From the IMG/VR virus record IMGVR_UViG_3300017917_002544, positions 1-47,411 of that record: a stretch of 47,411 bases of DNA. One strand, 5' to 3'. This DNA is from a virus. Below the pieces are notes generated by a model. The model was not told where the DNA came from. It saw only the letters and a program-made list of their open reading frames with translations, and made no database searches. A program made the translations under genes and the position numbers. Shown here piece by piece: positions 26,943 through 35,092 of this stretch; the first letter of the stretch is position 1; every line of letters starts with the position of its first letter.

Positions 26943-28901
26943 TTATGATATGTACATTCTCTCAGCTTTTGATGCTTTTTCGTATTGTCTCATATCATCA
27001 GGGTCTTCATCGTTAAATGCAACACCCATAGCACTATTTTGAATTGATTGTGTTCTTATTTTATCTAACACATTATCCGCATAAAATTCATGTCTATATG
27101 TTACTTTTTTCTCTATAACTTGTGATGTCCTTTGTTCTCCCGTACTTAAACTTTTCCATGAGTTTTTAATATCTTCAATAAACGCACCAGTTTTAATTGG
27201 TTCTACAATTTTTTTCACAAAATCGGAACCTTGTTCTTTTTGTTCTTGTGCGGTACCTGTACCTCTAAATTCTACCGCTCTTTCTTTTAATTTTGAAATG
27301 ATATTATCCATTTCCGCTTGCTGATATACTTCACCGGCACCTCCTTTTAATTTTCTTGCATATTCCAAAGTGGCATATGATACTAAAACACTCATATCTC
27401 TTGACATTTGTTCTGTTTCAGTTAATTGTTTCATTGCTATGTCTTTGGTATTCATGTCTTTAAATTCATCTCTATTTTCCAATAATTGGTCAGCAATGGT
27501 CTGATTGAATTCATCTAACGCAATTTCAGTAGGTCGATTTAATTTTTTAGCTATACCTTCAGGAATTTCAATAACCATTTTTCCATCTTTCATTCTTGAT
27601 AAATTGGTTAAGAATTCTCTATCTTTTTCATCAACATTTATACCTTGTGCAAACATTGCAGCAGATGCTTGAGTTCTTTCCGCAGATGCTATTGCAATAT
27701 TATTAAGTTCTTTTAAGTCAATGTTTAAAAGTCCCGCCATTTCTTTTGCTCTTCTTAAATTAACACCTGTGACTTCAAATCTTTTCTGTTCATCATTATA
27801 ACTCGCTAAAGAACCCGCAGCACCTATAAGTGCATCTTGTAATCCTTCCATATCATTTGTAGCCATATAAGTTAATTTTAATGGGTCATTAAACGCACCA
27901 ATTGCTCCACCCAAAACTTGTAAATTAGCCGCCAAATCTATTGCACTTTCAGGAGAAAAAACTTTTTCCGCTATACTAGCAACTGAACTCATCGACATTC
28001 TAAATTCTAAGGATTTTTGTACCATTCTGGTTAAACCTTCAACTCCATTTTTAAATCCATATTGATTTAATGTTCCGATATTATCTTTTAAATCTTTTGC
28101 AACTTTTGCCGAACTTAATCCTAAAGATAATGTTTTAGGTGTTAACGCATCAAGAAATTTTGTGGTACCATCTAAACCAATACCTACTTTCTCAAAATCT
28201 GTAGCCGTAGCTGCAAATTCTGATAATCTCATATTTAATGCCGCAGCTACCGGTGATATTTCATCTACTGTTTGTTTGTTAATTAACGCCAATTTACCTG
28301 AATTGGTAACTAATGTAGTATATAACTCAGTAATATTCTCTAACGTATAACCAAATCTAATAGCTTCTCTACTTGCGTCTTGTAAATCTTCTATTAACGC
28401 TTCCGATAATTTTCCTGTTAATGTAGTTTCCCTATTAATGGTGTATCGTGCATCGGTCTCAGCTTGTAATTGTTTAAGAATTTCACTACCCGCAATCTTC
28501 ACAAACTCAACACCATTTTTAAATGGATTAATACCATTTTTTACTATGGATTCAAATATTGTATTAAGTTTATCAAAATCCTGATTTAAATAAGTTTTGT
28601 CAGTTATTTGAGATTTATAAAGTGATTGTATTCCCCCCGCTAAAGCCTTTATCACGTCATTTCCCATAGTAAGACCTTTTTCCAATTTTTCGAACACGCC
28701 AGTTGACGGTCCAGAACTTTCTGCTGTTCCGGCGGTAGTGCTGCTTGAACCACTTACTGGAAATTTTGAACTTAATCTTTTATAAAATTCATCTTGATTC
28801 AATTTATTTCCACTCAGAACATTCGCATTGAAATTCTTAATAGCTTCTTCTCTATTTTTAGCGTTGTCTATAATTGATTTTAGGGTTTCTACTGTTGCCA
28901 T
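26943..28901 (-). CDS. Tape measure protein
   Basis: This 652-residue, largely helical protein is placed between the tube/assembly genes and the baseplate genes, the standard position of tape measure proteins. The central part (ISPVAAALNMRLSEFAATAT, GLSSAKVAKDL, MSMSSVASIAEKVF) has the Ala/Leu/Ser-rich helical pattern seen in phage tape measures. The length is close to T4 gp29 (590 residues); at roughly 0.15 nm per residue it predicts a tail near 100 nm. No membrane-spanning hydrophobic stretch or lytic domain is obvious. The identification rests on gene order and composition rather than one diagnostic motif. Confidence 0.8.
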   Translation of the reverse strand: MATVETLKSIIDNAKNREEAIKNFNANVLSGNKLNQDEFYKRLSSKFPVSGSSSTTAGTAESSGPSTGVFEKLEKGLTMGNDVIKALAGGIQSLYKSQITDKTYLNQDFDKLNTIFESIVKNGINPFKNGVEFVKIAGSEILKQLQAETDARYTINRETTLTGKLSEALIEDLQDASREAIRFGYTLENITELYTTLVTNSGKLALINKQTVDEISPVAAALNMRLSEFAATATDFEKVGIGLDGTTKFLDALTPKTLSLGLSSAKVAKDLKDNIGTLNQYGFKNGVEGLTRMVQKSLEFRMSMSSVASIAEKVFSPESAIDLAANLQVLGGAIGAFNDPLKLTYMATNDMEGLQDALIGAAGSLASYNDEQKRFEVTGVNLRRAKEMAGLLNIDLKELNNIAIASAERTQASAAMFAQGINVDEKDREFLTNLSRMKDGKMVIEIPEGIAKKLNRPTEIALDEFNQTIADQLLENRDEFKDMNTKDIAMKQLTETEQMSRDMSVLVSYATLEYARKLKGGAGEVYQQAEMDNIISKLKERAVEFRGTGTAQEQKEQGSDFVKKIVEPIKTGAFIEDIKNSWKSLSTGEQRTSQVIEKKVTYRHEFYADNVLDKIRTQSIQNSAMGVAFNDEDPDDMRQYEKASKAERMYIS

Positions 28902-28905
28902 AACA

Positions 28906-28914
28906 TATAAATAG
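28906..28914 (-). promoter_or_regulatory. TATTTAT motif before the tape measure gene
   Basis: Minus strand CTATTTATA, ending 4 nt before the tape measure ATG. The short spacing resembles that at gp25 and the BppU-like gene. Confidence 0.45.
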
Positions 28915-28922
28915 ATTAGATT

Positions 28923-29060
28923 TTATTTTTCAGTTTCCATTTCAATTATATACTCAATATAAAATCTTCTAACATATACAGGCATACTTAGTATATCACC
29001 ATATGTGAATCCTTTCTTAACCAAAAATAATATTTCCTGAAGTTGATTTTTCTTATATTC
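28923..29060 (-). CDS. Start-less ORF extending the gp26-like gene, probable +1 frameshift product
   Basis: Downstream of the gp26-like stop, the +1 frame is open from about 29130 to a TAA at 28923-28925. The 45 codons past the upstream stop read like a folded helical domain (EYKKNQLQEILFLVKKGFTY, then GDILSMPVYVRRFYIEYIIE). There is no ATG until the last 20 codons. At 29079-29073 the upstream frame reads TTT TTT C, where a +1 slip would pair Phe tRNA with TTC and enter this frame. The location, between tail tube and tape measure, is where lambda, P2 and Mu make frameshifted tail-assembly chaperones. A homopolymer sequencing error in the T6 run is the main alternative. Confidence 0.65.
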   Translation of the reverse strand, partial: EYKKNQLQEILFLVKKGFTYGDILSMPVYVRRFYIEYIIEMETEK

Positions 29061-29802
29061 CGTAGAAAGGGCGAAAAAATTCAACCCCGAATCCAATTTC
29101 GATTTGGATTGTGTCTCCTGACGGGGTAGTTACATTTTGGACTAAATCCAGTCCGGGTTTATTATTTTCTACAAACTTTCTAAAGTCTTGTGAATCTTTT
29201 ATTGGGAGATTTTCTGTAAAGTTTTTAATCATTAAAAGGTCTCTGCTACCTTCCACTGATTTAATCATGAATTCTAATTGTTTAGTAATAATTGGTGCAA
29301 CACCTTGACCATTCCAACTATTTTTAATTGCATTAATATCATCAAGTTGTTTTCTTGTTAAAAAGGTAAAAGTAACATTTTTCTTACAAACAGGCATAAA
29401 ATACGAATATTCACCATTACTATCAGCCTCCAATGTGAAATCTTTAATTTTTAATGACGATATATCACAAACATATTCAAATTCTTTTTGTGTTTTTGAA
29501 TCATATGCGGTAATTGTATAATCTGAACCGAATGCGGTGTTTCTTAAGAAAATTAAAATAGCCATTCTATCTTCATCAACTAAATCATCCACAGAAATAT
29601 CTTTATCAAGGACTTTTCTACGTAATAACTCATCAGTCGTTCCGTTACTTGCTATTAAACTTGGTGATGATAAAATATTTTCATCTGAAGCAGTTAGATA
29701 GGATACCCTAACTGACTTCTTCTTGTTTGGGTAATATAACCCTTGACTTGGTAATTGTACTACGTCATATGAAATTGACGGGTCTATTCTGTATTCTTCC
29801 AT
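29053..29802 (-). CDS. T4 gp26-like baseplate/tail assembly protein (chaperone candidate)
   Basis: This 249-residue protein resembles the T4 gp26 baseplate-hub family (recalled as Pfam T4_baseplate), with the N-terminal LPSQGLYYPNKKKSVRVSYL pattern and then TASDENIL. T4 gp26 has 208 residues. It lies between the tail tube and tape measure genes, the site of tail-assembly chaperones in other myoviruses. Its 3' end carries a TTT TTT C sequence leading into a start-less ORF, suggesting a longer frameshift form. A weaker CTATTTAC element lies about 30 nt upstream of its ATG (29833-29840), after the tube terminator. Whether it is a structural hub part or a chaperone cannot be decided from sequence. 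Confidence 0.75.
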   Translation of the reverse strand: MEEYRIDPSISYDVVQLPSQGLYYPNKKKSVRVSYLTASDENILSSPSLIASNGTTDELLRRKVLDKDISVDDLVDEDRMAILIFLRNTAFGSDYTITAYDSKTQKEFEYVCDISSLKIKDFTLEADSNGEYSYFMPVCKKNVTFTFLTRKQLDDINAIKNSWNGQGVAPIITKQLEFMIKSVEGSRDLLMIKNFTENLPIKDSQDFRKFVENNKPGLDLVQNVTTPSGDTIQIEIGFGVEFFRPFYGI

Positions 29803-29846
29803 AACATTAATTTAAATAATTTTTTATATAATGTAAATAGAGTGCA

Positions 29847-29898
29847 TAAAAAAACCGGCAATCTATTAGACAGATTTACTAAATAGGACACCGGTTTT
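29847..29898 (-). terminator. Terminator after the tail tube gene
   Basis: Arms AAAACCGG/CCGGTTTT (29851-29858 and 29891-29898) form an 8-bp outer stem. It encloses a smaller AATCT/AGATT stem and is followed on the minus strand by a T run. It is placed 6 nt after the tail tube stop, so abundant tube mRNA would end here. Confidence 0.75.
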
Positions 29899-29904
29899 AA
29901 TATA

Positions 29905-30393
29905 TTAAAATATTTGAATACATCTATCCATTCTCAATCCTGTTGTGATTGTTGCAATAGAATCTTGAGAATAATCTAAAGTACCAAAATCTACAGAAGT
30001 TAAGAATGCACCCTCAATACGCCATTTTTCAACAACAACACCTGTTGGGTCTAACATCTCTAATTCAATGTCTTTCTTATATCCAGCAGCATAACCCATA
30101 CGACCTGTTACAGATTCTGCATGTAAACGGAACCATTCCATTAATGCTTGTGAAGCTGAAGGTCCAATTGGGTCTTTAAATGTAACTGTCATTTCATCCC
30201 AAGTAAATCTTCCAGCTACATAAGTTGAAGTATTTAAAAAAGGAATTTCAACTGGAGTAATTTTAGCTGAAGGTCTCTTTGTTGAAGTAACATACCATTC
30301 GTTAATTCCCATAGTCGCAGGAAAACGAAGAATAAATCGATTAGTTCTTTTCGGTTCAAACGGAACCGGCATTTTCATTAATAAATCTGCCAT
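29905..30393 (-). CDS. Tail tube protein, gp19-like
   Basis: This 162-residue protein matches the T4 gp19 tail tube family in length (T4: 163 residues) and pattern. The N-terminus reads FEPKRTNRFILRFPATMGIN, followed by KRPSAKITPVEIPFLN. A TFKDPIGPSASQALMEWFRL segment and a C-terminal DFGTLDYSQDSIATITTGLR strand follow. It polymerises on the baseplate to form the inner DNA channel inside the sheath. It is a single-gene unit: a long upstream spacer with palindromes and a TATTTAT motif precedes it, and a terminator follows. That fits independent high expression. Confidence 0.96.
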   Translation of the reverse strand: MADLLMKMPVPFEPKRTNRFILRFPATMGINEWYVTSTKRPSAKITPVEIPFLNTSTYVAGRFTWDEMTVTFKDPIGPSASQALMEWFRLHAESVTGRMGYAAGYKKDIELEMLDPTGVVVEKWRIEGAFLTSVDFGTLDYSQDSIATITTGLRMDRCIQIF

Positions 30394-30425
30394 CTGTATT
30401 TGTTAGTTTTGTTTTCTTTATTTTA

Positions 30426-30436
30426 TTAATAAATAT
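30426..30436 (-). promoter_or_regulatory. TATTTAT motif before the tail tube gene
   Basis: Minus strand ATATTTATTAA, 32 nt before the tube ATG. The spacing leaves a normal leader, as for the sheath gene and the 52-residue plus-strand gene. Confidence 0.5.
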
Positions 30437-30513
30437 ACACTTTTAAAAAAAGTTGAGTTTTTTCAAATTTTTATTTGACTTTGTGAAAAAAATTCGTTAG
30501 TTTTTTACAACAC

Positions 30514-30633
30514 CCAGTATAACTAGTTCCAGTATAAATTATTATTTAATATATCTAGTTTATTTAATTAAATAATTAATAATATTAAAGCTAATATAAA
30601 TAAATACTAGTAATACTGGTACCAGTATACTGG
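30514..30633. repeat. Cluster of CCAGTATA repeats and nested palindromes between sheath and tube
   Basis: This lies in the 293-nt gap 30394-30686. CCAGTATA occurs at 30514-30521, 30529-30536 and 30622-30629, and in reverse as TATACTGG at 30626-30633, with AATACTGG at 30612-30619. ATACTGGTACCAGTAT (30613-30628) is a perfect 16-bp palindrome and overlaps the 12-bp palindrome CCAGTATACTGG (30622-30633). CTAGT elements lie between the two clusters within almost pure A/T. No ORF was found in the gap. It may be an operator, a recombination or replication site, or an RNA structure between two abundant transcripts. Confidence 0.75.
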
Positions 30634-30638
30634 GGCAC

Positions 30639-30675
30639 AAAAAAAGGAGATACTTTGTATCTCCATTTTTTTTTG
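30639..30675 (-). terminator. Terminator after the tail sheath gene
   Basis: A perfect 8-bp stem GGAGATAC/GTATCTCC (30646-30653 and 30657-30664) with a 3-nt loop has an A run on one side and a T run on the other, so it could work in both directions. On the minus strand it follows the sheath stop by about 20 nt. Confidence 0.9.
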
Positions 30676-30686
30676 TTGTATCAATA

Positions 30687-33557
30687 TTAAATGTTCTCAA
30701 AAGATGCTCCTGTAGGAGTAATGATGAATTCCAAATCAATGAATTCAAGAGAACGAGTTGGCTTGATATAAATCTTACCTCTTAAAGTATTTGCATCAAT
30801 ATCCTCTGGGTCATTTGATACTGTTACTTTAAATTCTGTTAAACCTCTTTCTTTCTTAATTGATTCAAGAATTGGGTTAACCAATCTTAAGAATTCTTGT
30901 CTTACTTGCTCATCGTTTTGTTCGAACAATAATCTTACCGCAACCGCTGAAATTAATTTTCTTGCTCTTAACAATAATCTTCTTACGTTAATTCTGTCAA
31001 GTGCAGATTCTTTAACTTGTAATGTTTTGTTACCCCAAATAATCGTACCTGTATCTGCAAATGTTGCGATAGGATTGATTCTGTTTTTGTATAGAGTATC
31101 TCTCTCATCATTAGTTAATTTTTTAGTTGCTTTGATTGCATTTACTAAACCTCTTGTATAACCCGCCGGAGCAAACCAAGGATAAGCCACATTATCAGTT
31201 AATGCAATATTCTTCAATACTTCACCTGTTGGTGGAATGTATAGTTGAGTTGCGTTATCTGTGTCTCTTACCTGAATCCATGGCCAATAAGTTGCAGAGT
31301 AGTTAGAATCGATTGAAACAGCGTCCAATGAATCAACTATTTGGTCGGCACCTGTTGTACCTGTAATGTTTGGTGAGTTAATAATGTAAAGTGAGTCTGC
31401 TCTTTCATTCTCAATTATATCAATTGCTTGATTAACTAATGAACTATGTGTTTCAAAGTTAATACCCGGCGTTGCGAATAAGTTAATATCAACAGCTTCA
31501 GGGTTTGCAAATGTATTAATACCATCTAAATAAGCATAGTAATCAGAGTTACCAGCGGTTGTACTAAACACACCACCGTTAGCAGTATTTCCTGATGTAT
31601 ATATTGACTTATTGAAAACGTAATCGTCACCATAAGTTCTTACGTTTCTGTATATATCCCAACCATCATATCCACCATTCACAGCGAAAGTGAATTTACG
31701 GTAATTGATGTTTGACAATAAACCTTTATCAGTACCTTCCAAATCATAAGGTGATGCTTGATAAGCGTATCCTGAAGGAGTTGAACCTGTAATTGTTGCC
31801 GCTTGACTTGACAAGTGGAAACCGTATGTTACACCAGCTGCCGCTGTACCTTTAAATTTCAATAAGTCACTATCAAAACCAAATTGTGATGATAAACCTA
31901 AAGATACCTTTTTCACCTTGTCACCACTTGATGTAATTGCTGTACCATCGGCTTCATAACCTGTAACATCACCAGCTACATAGTATTTGGTCTTGAATAA
32001 TGCACTACCCAAAGTTGTTCCTGAGAAACTTGTGTTAGAAGTGAAACCTTTGAAACCAGCTGGAAACGCGTTATCAGGATGACTATCAGCCATACTTAAC
32101 ATAATATATTTTGAACGTAATTCGTATTCACCATCTGATGTACCGATTTTTCTACCAACATATCCTGATGAAGCCGAATTCATATTACATCTTGAGAATT
32201 TCTCCAACACGACTTGATTTTCATCTGTATCATTAAAATCACGAACTATTAAATCAAAATCACCAGAATCGATGTCAATATTTTGAATTGTAATTTTAAC
32301 TTGTGTATTTGCCGCCTCACCATCTGAAATTGTGATAACTTGGAATAATTCGTCTACACTACCACCACGAACTTCAGAAACCACCATCGGCGATGCCGGT
32401 GTGTCCCATTGTGTTCTATATGATGTTCCTTCATCCTCATATGCCAATGAAGTACTCAAACCTATAATGTAACCTTTTTCGTAGGCTGTTTTTAATAAGC
32501 TAGGATATACTTCGTGAACATATAAAGGAAAATCCGCTCTACCTTTATCATAAACTTTAGTACCTAATACTTTAGTGATATATTTTGATGAAGTAGAACT
32601 TAATGAACAAGTAAATGATTTAACACCTGAAGTGGAACCTGTAACATTTAATGTAAATTCAGCTAACGGGTCTGTTTCAGCATCTGTTGTAGATAATGTT
32701 ACTCCTGTATTTGCAGTAACCTCTAACCCCAAAGTTTGACCACTATATGAACCTCTTGAACGTAAAGCCGCAACTGTAATATTGTGGTAATCCGTATTTA
32801 ATTCGGCGTCGAATTTATATCTTGTTACATCAAATGTTGTTGTTCCTGAATTCCATACAAACAAGTACGAATAAACACCATCAATAGTGTCCATAGTTGC
32901 ACCTGTCTTAGTATAATAAACATTATACCAATCTGTATTATTTTTTAAGTCTGCCGGTGAAGTTTGCTCTAAACTTGTTGTCACACCTGTCGTTGCACCT
33001 GTAGTTAAATAACCGATTGAGAACCACTTACCATGGTCAGCACCTGTATATCCACTAAATGTTTCGACAATATATTCAGTCACTGATTGTGTAGAATCTT
33101 GAGTAGATGTCTTTCCTGATAATTCAGCGTATATTGTTGAACCTGTAATTGTTGAGGTAGTTGCAGACATAGTAACACCTGTTGATGTTGGTGACACCAA
33201 ATCAGTTACAGTTACACCACCGATTGTTTTAATACCATAAGTTTTTACAGGAAGATATCCTGTTAAACCTAATACTCTCGTTACGAAAAGTTGATTTGAT
33301 TCTTGTAAATAAGATTTAGCTACGTAAGGTAATTCGTATTTTGGGTTTCCTACTCCGTCTTTTTCAGGAGATGTACCACCAAAATAAGTTTGGAACTCGT
33401 CGAAGTCAGATATTAAAATCGGTTCAAAAGCCGGACCTTTTAATGTCTCACCAACTAATCCCAATGTCGTTACACCAACACTTTGAGCTACGAAAGTTAA
33501 ATCTTTCTCCGATGTGTAAACACCTGGAGATACGAATACTCTATTTGAATTTGCCAT
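30687..33557 (-). CDS. Tail sheath protein, gp18-like
   Basis: The 956-residue protein is the contractile sheath subunit. The N-terminus (VFVSPGVYTSEKDLTF, then GLVGETLKGPAFEPILI) and the C-terminus (RARKLISAVAVRLLFEQND, then EFKVTVSNDPEDIDANTLRG and KIYIKPTRSLEFIDLEFI) are typical of gp18-family sheaths. T4 gp18 has 659 residues; the extra length is in a Ser/Thr/Gly-rich region after about residue 100, probably surface-exposed insertion domains. It forms a single-gene unit with an upstream ATATTTATAA motif and a strong terminator. Sheath identity is firm; the role of the insertion is unknown. Confidence 0.96.
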   Translation of the reverse strand: MANSNRVFVSPGVYTSEKDLTFVAQSVGVTTLGLVGETLKGPAFEPILISDFDEFQTYFGGTSPEKDGVGNPKYELPYVAKSYLQESNQLFVTRVLGLTGYLPVKTYGIKTIGGVTVTDLVSPTSTGVTMSATTSTITGSTIYAELSGKTSTQDSTQSVTEYIVETFSGYTGADHGKWFSIGYLTTGATTGVTTSLEQTSPADLKNNTDWYNVYYTKTGATMDTIDGVYSYLFVWNSGTTTFDVTRYKFDAELNTDYHNITVAALRSRGSYSGQTLGLEVTANTGVTLSTTDAETDPLAEFTLNVTGSTSGVKSFTCSLSSTSSKYITKVLGTKVYDKGRADFPLYVHEVYPSLLKTAYEKGYIIGLSTSLAYEDEGTSYRTQWDTPASPMVVSEVRGGSVDELFQVITISDGEAANTQVKITIQNIDIDSGDFDLIVRDFNDTDENQVVLEKFSRCNMNSASSGYVGRKIGTSDGEYELRSKYIMLSMADSHPDNAFPAGFKGFTSNTSFSGTTLGSALFKTKYYVAGDVTGYEADGTAITSSGDKVKKVSLGLSSQFGFDSDLLKFKGTAAAGVTYGFHLSSQAATITGSTPSGYAYQASPYDLEGTDKGLLSNINYRKFTFAVNGGYDGWDIYRNVRTYGDDYVFNKSIYTSGNTANGGVFSTTAGNSDYYAYLDGINTFANPEAVDINLFATPGINFETHSSLVNQAIDIIENERADSLYIINSPNITGTTGADQIVDSLDAVSIDSNYSATYWPWIQVRDTDNATQLYIPPTGEVLKNIALTDNVAYPWFAPAGYTRGLVNAIKATKKLTNDERDTLYKNRINPIATFADTGTIIWGNKTLQVKESALDRINVRRLLLRARKLISAVAVRLLFEQNDEQVRQEFLRLVNPILESIKKERGLTEFKVTVSNDPEDIDANTLRGKIYIKPTRSLEFIDLEFIITPTGASFENI

Positions 33558-33592
33558 TGATTAATGTTTGGTTAATATTTTTATTAGTTTTC

Positions 33593-33602
33593 TTATAAAT
33601 AT
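33593..33602 (-). promoter_or_regulatory. TATTTAT motif before the sheath gene
   Basis: Minus strand ATATTTATAA, 35 nt before the sheath ATG. It faces a plus-strand copy at 33643, so the gap looks like a divergent promoter region. Confidence 0.5.
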
Positions 33603-33642
33603 CTTTGTTTTTACGAAAGATTAAAGGAAAATTTTTTAAAAG

Positions 33643-33652
33643 ATATTTATTT
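33643..33652 (+). promoter_or_regulatory. TATTTAT motif before the 52-residue plus-strand gene
   Basis: Plus strand ATATTTATTT, 30 nt before the ATG at 33683. It is on the same strand as the gene it precedes, which supports the motif being directional. Confidence 0.45.
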
Positions 33653-33682
33653 ATCTTAAAGAATAATTAATTATCCTAACAC

Positions 33683-33841
33683 ATGGAAAATAGAACAAAA
33701 AATGTTAAAATCAGTGAAAAACATCATGAGATGTTAAAATCACACTGTGATAAGAATGGATTAAAAATTTATAAAGTTTTGGAAAAATTTATTGAAGAAT
33801 ATTGTAAACCCAAAAAAAAAGACATTTATGGTGAGAGTTAG
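33683..33841 (+). CDS. 52-residue protein, ribbon-helix-helix-like
   Basis: The plus-strand ORF at 33683-33841 encodes a short basic protein. After MENRTKN comes VKISEKHHEMLKSHCDKNGL, then KIYKVLEKFIEEYC. This strand-helix-helix pattern resembles small RHH/CopG-type DNA-binding proteins. It has a TATTTAT motif upstream and overlaps the convergent tail-terminator gene by 4 nt at the 3' ends. It lies next to the sheath gene on the opposite strand. A role as a late regulator of neighbouring genes is conceivable but not shown. Confidence 0.65.
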   Translation: MENRTKNVKISEKHHEMLKSHCDKNGLKIYKVLEKFIEEYCKPKKKDIYGES

Positions 33842-35091
33842 TACAAATATGTAACACCAATTACTGAACCATTAAACGGAGCACCAAGTAAAGTAATTGT
33901 CTTTGTGCCACTAACATCATAACCTGAACCCTCTTCCTCCTTCAAACCGTTTATATCAACAGATACAATACTATTTATTGCGTTATCTAAAGTAAAAATT
34001 AAAGTAGAACCATCATATGTAAAATATTCAGTAGATACTTGTAATATTTTACCGGTATTATCAATGATAACATTATTCCTTCCCTTATAGTAAGATATAG
34101 TAACAACACTACCATCAGATGGTGGGTCGACAAAAGTTATTTTTGAGGTATATGCAACATGAAAATAATCAACATCTCTTTCTTGTAGGAGACCATTTAC
34201 TGACACGTTAAATAGAATACCTATACTTTCACCGACACTGAATTGTGTTTGTAAACCATCACCCGGAAAAGTTGCAACCGTGATATCAATAGTTTTACTA
34301 AGATATTTTTTCTTAGGTGCACCTTCTTTTGCAAATTCATTTAGTAAAAATAATCTACTGATTGCCGGTTTAACTTCAAATTCTTCAGGGTCAATTAAGA
34401 AACCCAACATTGTGAATTTGTAGTTTTGAATGTAAAATCTACGACCATCCAAAGTTTCCATAGGTGTATTATCGGATATGGTGTCTAAAACAATCGGTAT
34501 ATAATGACCTTTAACAGTTGTGTATGCTTGACGAGAAGCAAACTTTTGCATTACCTTTTGATTAAATTTGTTAAGTTCTCTAAATGCGGTACAAACAATG
34601 GTAACCTCATAAGTTATATCTATCGCAACAGGTTGAGGTATTTTGTAAATATCGGCACCCATTTGTTGTCCATTCCATGTAGGGACTGATGCATAAAATA
34701 CCGGTCTTCTATCGGGTATATTTCTTTGTACTATAGGATTACTTCCCGGTTGAACATCGGGTTGTCTAATTACAGCAATAAAAGGTAATTTAATATTTTG
34801 GTCTTCATCTGTAAATTCCCACGTATTTTCAAATTCCGCCCACCTTTGTATTGTTAAAATTTTAGGAATAACAGGTATCGCGTCACCATTGGATATTATT
34901 ACAAAATTCTTTTTAATGAATTCTAACATACCCATGTCCAAATCATCGTGTAAAACTGCGTCAGGTAAATTTGTATCTGATTTAGTGATTCTATCCAAAA
35001 GTTCTTGTCTTTTAGCTAAAACACCCTCACCCGGTTTACCCGATAAATCCCCGTATACACTAATATTTGTTTTTCTTTTAGGTACTCCCAT
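33838..35091 (-). CDS. Probable tail terminator/sheath stabiliser (gp15-like) with C-terminal repeats
   Basis: I place the start at the ATG at 35091 (MGVPKRKTNISVYG), 1 nt after the upstream stop. An ATG at 35163 in the same frame would overlap the previous gene. The central region has IPQPVAIDITYEVTIVC followed by NKFNQKVMQKFASRQ, and later GRRFYIQNYKFTMLGFLIDP. Their order resembles T4 gp15, which caps the tail beneath the neck. The last 150 residues contain two related beta modules (SVNGLLQERDVDYF and DINGLKEEEGSGYD as equivalent segments) not found in T4 gp15. The gp15 link is inferred from pattern and position next to a neck-type gene. Confidence 0.6.
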   Translation of the reverse strand: MGVPKRKTNISVYGDLSGKPGEGVLAKRQELLDRITKSDTNLPDAVLHDDLDMGMLEFIKKNFVIISNGDAIPVIPKILTIQRWAEFENTWEFTDEDQNIKLPFIAVIRQPDVQPGSNPIVQRNIPDRRPVFYASVPTWNGQQMGADIYKIPQPVAIDITYEVTIVCTAFRELNKFNQKVMQKFASRQAYTTVKGHYIPIVLDTISDNTPMETLDGRRFYIQNYKFTMLGFLIDPEEFEVKPAISRLFLLNEFAKEGAPKKKYLSKTIDITVATFPGDGLQTQFSVGESIGILFNVSVNGLLQERDVDYFHVAYTSKITFVDPPSDGSVVTISYYKGRNNVIIDNTGKILQVSTEYFTYDGSTLIFTLDNAINSIVSVDINGLKEEEGSGYDVSGTKTITLLGAPFNGSVIGVTYLY

Positions 35092-35092
35092 A

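Noticed and set aside
30613-30628. Rho-independent terminator at the 16-bp palindrome.
   Set aside because: It has no loop and no T tract; the real terminator for the sheath gene is the separate hairpin at 30646-30664.
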